NCBI GenBank assembly: GCA_964017195.1
Contig: OZ024889.1
Coordinates: 66,758,858-66,822,857 of the forward strand
Reading direction: 5' to 3'
Length of the DNA: 64,000 bases
From: Siderastrea radians
Taxonomy: Eukaryota; Cnidaria; Anthozoa; Scleractinia; Rhizangiidae
This document shows positions 48,885 to 61,400 of the stretch, in pieces (within the stretch, counting starts at the first letter, position 1; each line of letters starts with the position of its first letter). The position numbers and the translations under genes were made by a program. Below the pieces are notes generated by a model. It was not told the origin of the DNA and did not search any database. It saw only the letters and a list, made by a program, of their open reading frames with translations.

Positions 48885-49667
48885 ATGAGTCAGCTGAATT
48901 TCTTACTTTTGATAGCAGTCTTGGATTTGGCAGGAGTCTTCTTCGGCGTGCAAATGTTGTTAAGCTGCTTTAAGGACAAGGCAAGGTACACTGTTCTTGA
49001 AAAATACAGGTTTACAGTTATTTGCCAGTTTGTATGTCAAATCGCAATTTTAGCCACGAACACCGTTGAAGCATGGAGACTAGTGAATTATCACCACGAA
49101 GAATCATCTTGCAGCGTAATCAGTCTTCTGTCAAACTCCGACAATTTTTTCCTGATTTGCAACGCCATGGCAATGGTTTTAATCCACTACCAGCCGGTCG
49201 TGTTAGATTTAAACCCAACGTTTTCCCCTAAACTGGTGAGGGCCACAGCTTTAGTCACCGCATTGGTTGCTTCTGCGATTTTATCATGGTTCAGTTGTTT
49301 TTGTCAAAACTGTATAACTCACGTAGTTTTCTGCATCTTTGTTTGGCTGTTGGCGGTTGCCGTTGTAACGTTTGTGGCTTGGAGAACATGTAAACATCTC
49401 AGGCATCTGGAACACACCACTTCTGAAGCGCCGCAGAGTTGCGACAAGAAAGCTATTTTCTATTCATTATGCTTTGGACTCATCGTCATGTTATTCTGCC
49501 TTTACATGTACCAAAATCTCGAAGAAACTAAAATGTTCAAAGAGGCTCTTTATCTACTTGCAATAAACTTTATCGTGGGAGTAGTTTTTCCCGTGTCCTT
49601 CAAGGATTTGATCGATTCGAACTTCGGGCAAAGCTGTAAAGAAACAGTGGAAAATCTTGAATGCTGA
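48885..49667 (+). CDS. Seven-membrane-segment protein, paralog 3
   Basis: The 260-residue protein starts at MSQLNFLLLIAVLDLAG. It is nearly identical to paralog 2, with most differences in the second segment and the loop (VCQIAILATNTVEAWRLVNYHHEESS). It has the same predicted topology and the same ENLEC-type C-terminus. It is intact, so copies A and B both retain an open gene. Confidence 0.7.
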   Translation: MSQLNFLLLIAVLDLAGVFFGVQMLLSCFKDKARYTVLEKYRFTVICQFVCQIAILATNTVEAWRLVNYHHEESSCSVISLLSNSDNFFLICNAMAMVLIHYQPVVLDLNPTFSPKLVRATALVTALVASAILSWFSCFCQNCITHVVFCIFVWLLAVAVVTFVAWRTCKHLRHLEHTTSEAPQSCDKKAIFYSLCFGLIVMLFCLYMYQNLEETKMFKEALYLLAINFIVGVVFPVSFKDLIDSNFGQSCKETVENLEC

Positions 49668-49760
49668 ACGGGACTAAGCTGAAACATGTGAAAAGCATTG
49701 TAATTAGACCTTTAGTTAACTTTGTTTATCTTAATTTTATAGTTGTATCAGGTCCGCATC

Positions 49761-50102
49761 AGCCTTTTTCTGTCACATCATCCAACCTACTCATCATGTA
49801 CTTGCACTAATGCATCGGTCAATTCCAGCTGCACCTATGCCCCCCGGGCTTACCCCCGGGGGTGGGGGCACTTAAGCTGTCAAGCAGGTTTTCCTCTCCG
49901 TCCTGTAATTGGTTAATAAGGTTAAATCCACCAAGCAATGATATTGACTTCACAGACAACACTACGTGATATTTGATTCTTATTTATTTTATTTTAAACA
50001 GTTCGCCGGTAAAAATATCTTGACATTATTAAATAGTCTGCTGCATAAAAGTCATCTGTTGTGAATATTTTAATAATATGCAAAAGTAAAGGACCATCCC
50101 TA
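49761..50102. other. GC-rich palindrome in otherwise featureless DNA
   Basis: GCCCCCCGGGCTTACCCCCG and following bases at 49838-49868 form the same C-rich motif as the elements near 9230 and 35724, probably a MITE relic. No gene is seen. Confidence 0.5.
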
Positions 50103-50541
50103 TAAACATGTTTCAGACTACGAGAAGTCTCTCTTTCCGCTCAGGGATAGTCGCGGGAAACGTTTTCTGTAGCATGAAGCAACTTAGAATATTATATCGT
50201 GTAGTACTAGCCGGATAGAAGAGTCCCGGGCGAAGGGGAAAGTTTCGCTGTGGTAAGCTCCTTGATCTGACGTAGGGTCATGTAATCAAGTGACCGTGAG
50301 CTTTAAAGGGACACTGTCACGGGGATTCTTACGTTTTGGGGTGAAAAATGTGCTGAAAATTAAATTAAATGCCTTTTCACGTACACAAACCTACAGAAAC
50401 GAAAAATATGCTGAAAGTGGTACTATTGTGCAATGAAAGAAAACTGATGCAGTGTTTATTGGGTACCTACGATCCCGGGGGCGGGGTTTCTTTGACTATC
50501 CCTGAGCGGAAAGAGAGACTGCTCGTGGGCTAAACATGTTT
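50103..50541. mobile_element. MITE with TAAACATGTTT target duplication
   Basis: TAAACATGTTT occurs at 50103-50113 and 50531-50541. The inverted ends contain AGTCTCTCTTTCCGCTCAGG and GATAGTC, the same family as 36906-37138. It holds a copy of the 5' part of the TTAA-bounded MITE (50303-50390), showing nesting or rearrangement. Confidence 0.75.
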
Positions 50542-50724
50542 AGAATTTAACAATCGATCATGACAGTTTTAGAATCATCGCGACTAAATTTTAAAATAAA
50601 ATCCTTGATCAATGAAGCTTACGTACGTCGATTCACGTTGACCGTTCCCGATAGCTCAACTCATGCCTTGATAAGCAATGAAGAAATGCATAAAATCGAG
50701 AAAACCTCCTCAAGTTGGTCCAGT

Positions 50725-51094
50725 CCTCAACGGGAAGTTTTAGGTTTTGGGGGGAAGAATGTGCTGAAAATTAAATTAAATGCCTTTTCACGTGAACAGA
50801 ATACTCCTAGAACGTGAGAGAAGGAATCTCAAAGGAAGAGCAAACCATAGTCACTGGCGATTTTTCCACGAAACAAAGAAAAAACTTGAAAAGATCAGCC
50901 CGATGTTTTCAAGTGGCAACCATTTTCATCGTAGCGATCTGTAACCAAACACACTTATTTTTTGTCTCAGAGAACTGGTAGAGTAGCTTTACCTTTAAAC
51001 GAGATTCAAGCAGTACTTTTGGGTTTCCTCTAATAAGATTATGTCCTTTAGCTTTTCAAAGTTATCCTAAAATTTGGTGACAGTGTCCCTTTAA
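50725..51094. mobile_element. TTAA-bounded MITE (copy 2), 3' part
   Basis: It matches the body of the element at 37605-37995 (TGCTGAAAATTAAATTAAAT, CACGAAACAAAG, CAAGTGGCAACCATT) and ends GTGACAGTGTCCCTTTAA. Its 5' end appears displaced to 50303. Confidence 0.7.
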
Positions 51095-51727
51095 GGGCTG
51101 ACGTGCCCATCTAAAAGGTCTTAACTTCAAACATTAATTTCAGTCACGTTTCTATTTAATTTTTCTCAATTTCTTAAACATTCTTAACAACACCATATGA
51201 CGGCATTTTTGGATTAAAGCCGGGTAACCTCAAAGGGTAATAAAGGAAAATTAAAGGGAAAAACTGAAGAGTTCAAGCATTTTCATCCGATCCAACATTT
51301 TGCGCGACCAAGCCGGTTTATGCAACATACTGATAAACGAGACAAATCATGAAATATTCCTTGTAGCATTCTTGTGAGCTATGATTGCCCTTATTATGTA
51401 CAGAAAGCGCGCGAAACGAGTACAAATGTCCCACGATATTGTAGAGTTGGTTATTGTACAGTACCGTGCGCGCGCTCATCCTATTACACTTGTAGTTTTC
51501 TTTCAAGTTACTGAAAGAGATTGAAAAAGGTTAAGTTGGATAATAAATCTCCTATTAGATGTTTCGGTGTGAAGCATCGCCGTATATCTTTACACGTTGT
51601 TTGCACAGGGCGTCAATGACAAATGACACAGAAAAATAGGAATGGCAGTGGCCAAAAAATAGGAAAAAATAGGAATTCTCACCCCAAAATAGAAAAAAAT
51701 AGGAAGCTTCCTTTGAGTTTTATCCTC
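51095..51727. other. No gene recognised; AAAATAGGAA repeats at the end
   Basis: 51635-51710 has several AAAATAGGAA repeats. Upstream there is no supportable coding region. Confidence 0.4.
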
Positions 51728-52098
51728 TTAAAGGGGCACTGTCACGGGCAATCTGCTGCGTTGAGGTCAATTCTGTACTATAATAATTGCTTAGTACCTT
51801 TAATTGTACTAAAAATGCTCCTGCATAACTACGAAGATAAATGAAATTTAGCAGGGAGAGCAAACCATAAAAATTTGCTTGCGATTTTTTCAAGACACAG
51901 CTTGAGAACTTGAAAAAATTGGCTAATTTTTTCAAGTTTCAATCTATTCCCATTCTCGTCACCCGTAACAACAGATGACAGTACTACGTTCAGTGCAGTA
52001 ATATAGTCCTTGGCAAAAAAAACTAGACCATTAGTTTTGGGTTGACAAGTTTTAGCTTTTTGAAGTGATACTACAATAGTGTGACAGTGCCCCTTTAA
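51728..52098. mobile_element. TTAA-bounded MITE (copy 3), 371 bp
   Basis: It starts TTAAAGGGGCACTGTCACGG and ends with the inverted GTGACAGTGCCCCTTTAA. It is the same family as copies 1 and 2, with a diverged interior. Confidence 0.85.
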
Positions 52099-52404
52099 CA
52101 CTCCCTTCCCCAACAGCACCTATGTTCCACAACCCAATGCTTTATTATTTTTAAAAGACACAATGGCATACATCCTCAATGTAATTCACACGAATGTGCC
52201 AGCATTGCAGTATAAGCAAAAACAACTTGAGTGTGACCAGTTAAGTTACCAAGCACATCTCATCCTTCAAAAATTACCAGATGCAAAATTTCATTATAAA
52301 CTTAACCAGATAGAAGAAGGATAGGCGATTTCACTGTCACCAATTGCATATCTTCCTTACAATAACGTCAACAAAGATTTGTGAACAACCAAAACGTCAT
52401 GCTC

Positions 52405-52761
52405 TTACGTTTCTGCTCGTTTAGCAGTTTGGGTAACCTTAGCTTTGCCCTTTTTCTTGGCAGCATTTACTGTTGATGACACGGCCTTTTCTAATAGTTT
52501 GTGCTGGTTGTCAGTCAACATTTTTCTCTTTTCTCCAATTTTCTGCAGGCTTTGCATTGCTTGGTCTCGCTTGGTCTTAAGCATCATTGTGGCTACATTA
52601 ACACTTTGCTTGTTGAGAGCTGTTGCTGAAAGGGCATCATGTAGTTTTGCTGTTGCATCAATCAGTAATTCATCAGCTGCTTTCAAGTCTGCTTTTGCTA
52701 CTTCTACCCGATATACAAGCCCCTGAAGAAGGTTTGTTTTGCAAACCGAAATATCGGGCAA
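52405..52761 (-). CDS. Short helical protein of unknown family
   Basis: The 118-codon frame is lysine-, alanine- and leucine-rich with coiled-coil character (VAKADLKAADELLIDATAKL and LTDNQHKLLEKAVS) and a basic KKKGKAKVTQTAKRAET end. The amino-acid composition is coherent, but I recognise no family. It could be a terminal exon or the remnant of a transposon protein. Confidence 0.35.
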   Translation of the reverse strand: MPDISVCKTNLLQGLVYRVEVAKADLKAADELLIDATAKLHDALSATALNKQSVNVATMMLKTKRDQAMQSLQKIGEKRKMLTDNQHKLLEKAVSSTVNAAKKKGKAKVTQTAKRAET

Positions 52762-52902
52762 TTTTTTGTTTCATACATTTTTTTGCTTTACGTATTTCGT
52801 CTTCTGTCTTCGTTTCTTTAACTGCCGTAAGGATCAGTCTTTCCGTATATTTTTTTACAACTTATTTGTCCGTCCAGGTCGAACGACTTCTCATATGACG
52901 CT

Positions 52903-54413
52903 TTAAGGTGTTTCGATACAGTTTTTTTGGGACCATACCTCACTTTTAAAATCGGCTCTTAGACAGTCTTTATCTTGTCGGATCAACGTGAAATTTGCAG
53001 AACTTTTTGGGTTTGGATTGAACTTAAGCGCGGTTTACATTTTGTGAAAATCGATATTTCCATGACAACGATAAACAAAAAACCTCGAAAACACTAAAAT
53101 TGAAATTTTGCGCGATCCAGACTTCGCTTTGAAAAGCAAACACCAACATCTTAAACTGTGGTGTATGGCAAACAAAATATATAAGAACAAAAAAAATCTA
53201 TGTTTGTTTCGAAGTAAATCGCAAAAACATTTTCAACCTTAGTTTTTGCATAGTAATAGTAAATGCACCGAAAAATAATCAATGCTTTGATGAAATGGCT
53301 CGAAAATGCTTTCAAAATGTGTCTTTTACTTACTATTTTACGCCTAGAAAGTTTTGTTGGAACTAGTGTTCGCGATCTCGAGAACGAATTGTTTTTCTAA
53401 GATCATTCGCGTAATAATTTTGTGGTAATTTTTGAATTTGAGCGCTTTTGCGAAAATCTTAAGAACGACTCGATGGATTTTTTTAAAACATTAAACACGC
53501 GTGCTTGACGATGTGACCAATTTTAGTATCGAGTCTTATTAACATTGATTCACTGGAACACTTTGATTTAACACTGAAAAGGACGTATAAACCGACGGAA
53601 AAGGTTGCGTTACAAATTCACAGTTGGCAAGTAAATGCTAATATATTCAAAGTAATGCGTAATTCATTGCTTCGTGATTTTTATCTGGTTTCTTTGTTCT
53701 TTGTTGCACTGTAGATTACAACGAAAAGTAAAAATCACGGAGGAATGCGCATTACTTTGAATATATTAGCATTTATTTGCCAAATGTGAATATGTAACTC
53801 AAGCTTTTCCGTCGGTTCATACGTCCTCTTTAACGTTAAATCTAAGTGTTCCAGTGAATCAATGTTAATAAGACTCGATACTAAAATTGGACACATCGAC
53901 AACCACGTGTTTAAAAAAAATCCATCGAGCCGTTCTCAAGATTTTCGCAAAAACGCTCAAATTCAAAAATTACCACAAAATTACTACGCGAATGATCTTA
54001 GAAAAACAATTCGTTCTCGAGATCGCGAACACCAGTTTCAACAAAACTTTCTAGGCGTAAACGACACATTAAAGTAAGGTTGGGATTGTTTTTGCGATTT
54101 ACTTCAAAACAAACATACAGAATTTTTTGTTCTTGTATATTTTGTGTGCCATACACCACAGTTTAAGATGTTGGTATTTGCTTTTCAAAGTGAAATCTGG
54201 ATCGCGGAAAATTTCAATTTTAGTGTTTTCGAGGTTTTTGTTTATCGTTGTCATGGAAATATCGATTTTCACAAAATGTAAACCACGCGAAAGTTCAATC
54301 CAAAACCAATAAGTATTACAAATTTCACTTTGATCTGACGAGGAAAGGACTGTCTAAGAGCCGATTCAAAAAGTTAGGTATGGTCCCAAAAAAACTGTAT
54401 CGAAACACCTTAA
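52903..54413. mobile_element. 1.5-kb foldback element with ~700-bp arms, TTAA-flanked
   Basis: TTAAGGTGTTTCGATACAGT at 52903 is matched by its complement ending at 54413. The arms remain inverted copies almost to the centre near 53700, so a transcript would fold into a very long hairpin. TTAA stands at both ends. No coding region. Confidence 0.9.
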
Positions 54414-55496
54414 TACAAAGTAAACAACACGAAATTCTTTAAAAGAGCCCATTTAATTGATATAACCACCAAAAATATCCACAAAAATCTTATTAGCTGG
54501 AAATTTTAACAGTTAACTAGTAATTTATTCCTAAAAAGAATACCCCTCAGTTTCATTCGATGTTTTCCAAACCTTTGTTCGTTTGTTTGTTTTTGTTGAT
54601 CTACTCGGGTAAGTGCTGCCAGTTAGGCCAAGATTCTCGTATGCTGCCGGCATGCCTTGGATTATACAATTCATCTGTCAGTCGAGCAAATTCACCCCAA
54701 GCGAGTCTCGAGATAAACGCAAGTGTTCAGTAATCATGTAAACGTAAGCGACCTTCACATCGGACTACGACTACGAGATTGAATACCAGTACTACTTTTC
54801 AATTCCTCGTCGCAGGCTTTAGATTGTCACCTGTCACAGCAATATCATTTACATAGCATCCTTCTCTACTGGTCAGCAACAAGGAGGAACGAGAGATCTG
54901 AGAACGTAGCTGTTTTAAAATTCGATAGTCGTACTCGTGGTCGTAGCCATGATCTGAAGGTCGCTATTGACACGGCGAAAAGAGAACAAAACTCAAAGAA
55001 AGTAAGATGTATCACAGCTGCTTCGTTGTCAATGTCTTCATGAAAAGATTTTGTTTGCAAACAAAGCAAGCGAAGGAGTGGAGTAAGTCATGACTGATGC
55101 AAGCAGCTGATGTACCCATTTCGGCCCATTTTTTAATTGTATATCAGGCAATAATCTGAAGACTCTAGGGTGTTGTGACAGGCATGGCGGTATATGAGAC
55201 AGAAGCTTTTCAGAAGAAGCTGCAAGCCCATACTGTGCACGTCTGGTTTTTGACTTTCTGAACAGCTGAATATGTTTGGAACACCAACAAAGTTGGAAAA
55301 CTAATCTAAGACTTTCACTGAAAAAGAGATTTTAACGCCACAACCTTTCGAGCAAATATATACCTTTTTTTAGCAGCGAGGAGAGAAGGACGCGTGAAGG
55401 CAAAAGCATACTATCCTCTGAGTCAAACCGTTTCGTGTAAGAGAATTAAAGGACAAAATTTGTTAAATCTAGTTTTACAAAAAGTCTTTTTTTAGT
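54414..55496. other. No gene recognised
   Basis: Apart from the small inverted-repeat element at 54745-54964, nothing is evident. The right part is presumably the 3' UTR or downstream flank of pdia3. Confidence 0.4.
54745..54964. mobile_element. ~220-bp MITE with AGCGACCTTCA ends
   Basis: AGCGACCTTCACATCGGACT at the left is matched by the inverted ATGATCTGAAGGTCGCT at the right, with CTACGACTACGAG / CTCGTGGTCGTAG inside the arms. No coding capacity. Confidence 0.65.
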
Positions 55497-58400
55497 TTAC
55501 AATTCATCTTTAGTTTTCTTTGACTTCTTCTTCTTCTTTTTCTTGTCATCTGCAGAGGGAAGTTCAAACGAGTTCGTAGCTTCACGTTTAAGATAGTCCA
55601 CGAATGAATCCAGGTCTCGTCCGCCCATGTATTTCTTAGGTTCCTTCTTGCTCTTCATTGGAGCAAAATAAATTGTTGGGAATCTGTGCAGACACAAGAA
55701 AAGCAATAAAAGTTATTTTACCTATCGATTACCTAGAACGGAAACAATCTAAACGATACAACTGTGGGGCGAGCGAAATACACGCTTCCCTTACGTCGCG
55801 TGTCCTCGAAATTTCGCGCGCGCGCGCGTGCGTATTAATCGCCATCGGCAAAACTGCTCGCAGTCCAAACGACACGCAACGTACGATAAGCTATGGCGGG
55901 GTGGGGGGAGGGGGGGGGGGAGAGAAAAAAACATGTAGGGAAGGTGCAGGATATTTCACAATGTTTTTCATTACAGTTCCCACTAAATTTTCTCTAAGCC
56001 CGATTGGTTTATCGCCAGACGTGATAGAGTTTATTTTCGGAAAGACTAACAGTGATAGGGAGCTTGTCCGCCAAAAAGTCCCGAATTTACTTTTCTAAGG
56101 TTTTTTCCATTGTGTTTATATTGTGTTTCAACCTTGGTCCTAAAAGGTCATATTGACGAACTTAAAATTCCAAATGTCAGTAACAGTGATTTTTACTCGG
56201 GAGAGAATTTAGTGGTGAACAACAAAAACGTTATTCTGTATCGCAAATAATGATCACATTTCCACGGACAACTATCAGCAACTTTATAATACAACGCAAA
56301 ATTTTGGCGTGCTCCCATTGGTCGAAATCGATCACGTGACACGATAGTGTCTCTCCTCAGCGGGCGCCTATCAGCGCATAGTGCCCGTTTTTGACAATTT
56401 TCACTCAAATTTTAGCAATGTACAATAAAAACACTAGAGTCCTTCTGTCTCAGGCCCTATGTGTAATAGGTTCCTTGGGAAATTTGATGCTCAAACTTCA
56501 TATAAGCCCTAGAACTACGTTCTCGGGCTAATATTTGTTGTGAACATCAAATTTCCTCGGGCAACCTATCTCATGATAGTGCCTTTGACAGAAGAATTCT
56601 AAATAGCTCACCAATAAATTTTCTCCGTTTTGATTGGCGTAAATTGGACACGTGACGCAACAGTGCTCCTCGGCGGAGGAAACCTGTCAGAAGAGTCCCC
56701 GCCCGGCGAACAAACCCGGATGAATTGTACCCAGCGGGCAGAACAATCTTCCAACTAGTCTTAGCTCACAGGCCTACTTTTGAAAGAAAATTACTTTTCA
56801 GGCAGCTATTTTGGCTGACAGGAATTGTTTTACAGCCACAAAGTTCGACAGTTTTACAAAATCATTGTAAATCCAGTGCTCACGTCCAATCTGTCAGCAA
56901 TGCTCAGAGCTTGTGCAAAGTAAATTGCGAAATTTCGATAAGTTGTACCCTTTGCTTTGTATTAAGTAGATTTTCTTACATTACCGCTTTTTTTCCGTCT
57001 GTTTTTCTTTTGTTTAACTTTGTTGTTGGTTTTTTGCAGCTTTTCATCTAAAAACTCAAACTTGACTCACTTAAGATTCGAAAGGGTAGTTTTTCAGGCG
57101 GAAGAAAATTTAGTTGTGAAAAACAAAAGCAATAGAATTTTTCTGTCCCTGGACACATCAGCTGATGGTTGCCCCTTGGAAATTTGATGTTCTTAAAACT
57201 AGCATATATGCCCTACTTGTTTTAAGATCAAATTTCCGCAGGGCAACTGTCAGTCAATGGTCCCTCAACAGAAACACTTTATTGTTTAACTGGGGCACAG
57301 ATCTCTATTCAAACCAATTCACCCACCCTTCAACTTTGAAAGGAGATGGTGCATCATTAGCTGTAGCATCCATCTTAGCAATGACAACATCTTTTACATC
57401 CTTCAGCTAAAAAATAACAGAAACAATGGTTAATGTTAAATTATAGGAGAACCTTATTACCTGGAACTACGGTTGCCAGATAAGTATATTTCTCAACTTT
57501 TTCGTCCTCTTTCTTCTCGACTCTGATATTGCTCGGGCAAGCCACATTAATAATGACAAAGATGATGATGATGATACCAAGATGAAAAAGGAAATGCAAT
57601 GAACAAATAAATTGACCAGTTTTACCTTCTCTCCAAGCTCATTGTAGATGGGCTCCAAGTTTTTGCAATGGCCACACCATGGTGCATAAAATTCAATCAA
57701 AACATCCTTAGTTTCATCATTAACGATCTCTTCAAATGTCTCTCCAACAACAACCTGTTAGAATATAAAAAATCTACCATGTAAAGAATGTACCTTAAAC
57801 CTCTTCAAAAACTGTGGCTTTTTAGTGCTTACAGGGGAACCCATCTTTACCCCCCCCCCCCCAACGTAAATAGGGCTACCTCGTCACTGCTGTTTCATTG
57901 CAGTGGCCCTAACAAAAGCTCATGGAGTCATTTTCTTCTGGATTTGCATTGGATAAATGCCTCCTCAAAGCTACGCAGCTCGTACTAAAATGTCAAGGTA
58001 TGCATTCTAGACATTAGTCCTTTCAAACCTGTGCAGTTCCCGTTGGATACCGTGTCCATTTCAAGATCATTTTACTCATCTTTAAGTCTTTGCATGGTCA
58101 TGAACAACATTGGTGACCTCTTGTAAAGCAAAGTTATTAGCTGATATCACCTCCAGTCTAACGAACATCTGATGTTGCACATGACACAACTAAATGCAAG
58201 ACACGTGATAAGTGAAATGGCGACTTGGATGAAAATGAAAAGAATGAAATAGCGCTCTCACCTGAACCCATGAAACCATTTTTTTGGGAGTCGACTTCCG
58301 CTTCTTTTCAGTATAGAATACTCTTTCCACAAACGTTAGAAGCCTCATTGATTTTAAAAACAGTTGAACGTCCATGTTTGATGTATTCAAGAATGTCTTT

Positions 58401-61400
58401 GCTTTAAAAGGTAAGAACACTACTTGACAATCTCATTTTGAACTGGCAATGTAGAAATATCCCATGTTTCAATTTTTAACTGTGAAATTTCTTATCATCT
58501 TTCTCATTTTGTTTAGTCCTTACTTTAACATAAATATTTGTGAAAATATTTTTTGTCATTGCTTCAGAATATTATTTGCTGTAGAAAGTAATCATTGTTG
58601 TCACTGTCAAATGTTCAATACCTTCACTGGTCCATCATTTGTCTCAGGAACGGGTTCAGATTTTATATAAGGCTTCAGCTGTCCAGCAAAGTACTCCTCC
58701 AGAAAAGCTCTAAATGTATCTACACTAAAAATAAACAAAAGAACACACCATTAGACACAGTCATGTTCAATAGGGTGGAATAATGCAGAAGAGTGAGAAA
58801 GTTATCTGCATTTAGACAAGATGTGTAAAATTCATCATGAGAGGTTTGAATTTGAAAGCACTGGCTGTTGCTAAACAAGTGTTATTGATTGTCTAGCTCG
58901 AAGTTACCATTCAATACAATGGAGGTGTTGACTAGCTTTTATAGTGGGAAAGGGTTTTGAATATACATTTTGCATTTAGCTATAGCAGTGAAAATCAAGA
59001 ACGCTCCTAACCACATGGCCAAACACCTGCAATATCAGTCAAACCTGCACCTACTGCACAACAGTATTAAGAACAGTACAAAATTACACATGCTATGCCA
59101 TTGCAGCATGCATATCGTGTTTTTCTTTCAAAAGAAAATTGGCATTTATTACATACAGTTTAACGTTATGACTGCGCAAGCTGACTTGCACAGATTTACT
59201 ACTATTTCATGGTGTTCTGCGCTCACAGGCCAACCTCATCCCCAGGGCCTTCTCCTCGTTCAAAATGGCAGATCGGAGAAACCCCTAAACCCCTGGCCAA
59301 AGCTGCTGAAATACTCCGCAAATCATGGAGTATTTTGTCATGTGACACATGATGAAATGGCTTTTTCGGAGGTTGTTTCCCACGTCTGGCGGCCCTGTTT
59401 GTTTTCTGCAATCGGAAACCGTTACTCAAACAAAACGAAGACATTTCATCGTCTTTGCGTTACAAACTTCTAACAAACTTTTGGAGCCACTTTGGCAGCC
59501 TCGGCTAGGAGTTTCTCCGATCCGCCATTTTGAAGGAGGAGAAGGCCTGGGGACGAGGTTGTTCACAGGCAAGGCCCATGCAGGAGCTCTGCTAATTGTA
59601 ACAGACTACAGAGAAGCTATCTTGGGGTACTTTCTACAACAGGTAAAAATACCAGCCAAATGTTACATTACTTTTCATTCACTTACAATCTTAGCTCGAG
59701 CCTCAAAAGCATCATAACAACAACAACAACAACACTCACTCAAAGACTGCTTTACCCGTTCATTTATCAGGTAAAAAAGGACATGTTGGCTTTAGTGGAA
59801 AGCAAAAAAAAAAAAATTTAAATAAAAAACAGAGTATGCACATGAATAAAACCCTTGAAGCAAGACAAGAACCAATGACAAACTTGACCCTGTAGTTATT
59901 AATATTTCATACCTGAATTTTTCAGTCATTTTGTATTTACTTCCATCATCACTTGTGATTAAGACATTAGGTTCATCAACTTCAGTGCTGAAACCAACAT
60001 CACTCATTTGTCTCGCAAAGTCTCCTTTGGCAGCGATAGCAAAGATCATCACTTTTTTCTCAAAATCACGGGCAACTTTCATTACACGGTTACGCCAGTA
60101 ATTTGTGCCTGCAAACAACAGGTAATATTCATAAATATACTTGAAACTTTAAGTTTTGTTCCACCTCCAATCATCCAACATGTACATCAGCAGACTTTGA
60201 CACTATCGTAAATAATATTGAAAATTTAATTCTACCAAAAATAGGACAATTTGAAAGAGACTGTCACATTTAGTAAACAGAGCAAATATGACTAGAAAAT
60301 ATTGAGAATTTTTTGAAAAATAATTACCATAAGTTACATAATAAACACTAATAAATGCCCAGGGCATATATTAATTTTTAGAGAGGCATTTATTATGTTT
60401 TCCCAAACAAGTACTAAAACTAAGGTTCTGAAATTCAAAGGCTGCTATACAATGAAAGTGAAAATTCACAGAGCGAATTTTAAGATTTTCATAGGATTAG
60501 ATTGTCTGATTTAACCTGCTCTTTGCAAAAGGGGTTTTCTAGACAGGGGGGGGCGGGGTAGATAAGAGGCACTTATTAGAGAGGGGCATCAGTCACTTAC
60601 CTCAAAATGCCTATTTCAGAGGGGCATTTATTGGATACAAGGCATTCATTAGAGAGTGGAATACGATATCAGTGGTATTAAAATCCTTCGGATCTAAAGA
60701 TCTAAATATCTCACCTTTTGGATTTTTTTTGTAATCAACATTGTAATAGACAACACACACAGGCTTCTTAAACTGATCTTGATTATCAGGAGTCATGTGA
60801 CCAGCAAGTCCATGGACGGATGCAGCAATAAACTTCTCCATGTAAAATCTCTCAGTCACTCCTGTGAAAACTACTTTATTGGGTTCTAACTTTGAATGAA
60901 GGTGCGGAGGACGGAAAATTACCATCACGCTGGAAGTCAAACAGAGACTGTAAAGTTAACCTTTTGAAATGAATTGAAAATCAAATTGAAATGCAATCAA
61001 AATTCATTGTGTCTTGGTAGAAAAACAGTGACACTGCCATATTCCTTGTGTGACTAAGCATGCTTTTAGGGGATTGATTACCTCACTAGTGATGAGCATC
61101 TTATCTCTTCTTACAGCTGAGTATCACTACTCGATCACACACACAGGTTATGAGAAATATGGAAATGATCACCAAGGATGAGACGTCTTAATGTGTAATC
61201 AAATTCTCCCAACTAGTACCATAACAAAAGCTTAAAGGGTTAATGGAAGAAGAAAAAAACCTACTCTCTGTGTCCCATTTCAGCCATAATCTCCTCACTT
61301 TTGGTGTGTACAAAATTGTGACGCTCCCTCAGTTCATTAGCGACAGTCATAAATTCAGTCTGTAGGTCATCATCCTTGTCAAAGAAACCTTAAAATAAAC

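Larger units (their letters stand above)
47576..49760 (+). repeat. Segmental duplication, copy B (carries paralog 3)
   Basis: It is the counterpart of 44076-46790, lacking both insertions of copy A but containing a long trinucleotide array at 47745-48141. Confidence 0.85.

Noticed and set aside
55658..56098. Plus-strand 146-codon frame antisense to the last pdia3 exon
   Set aside because: It overlaps a real exon on the other strand and runs through G-rich and CG-repeat DNA.
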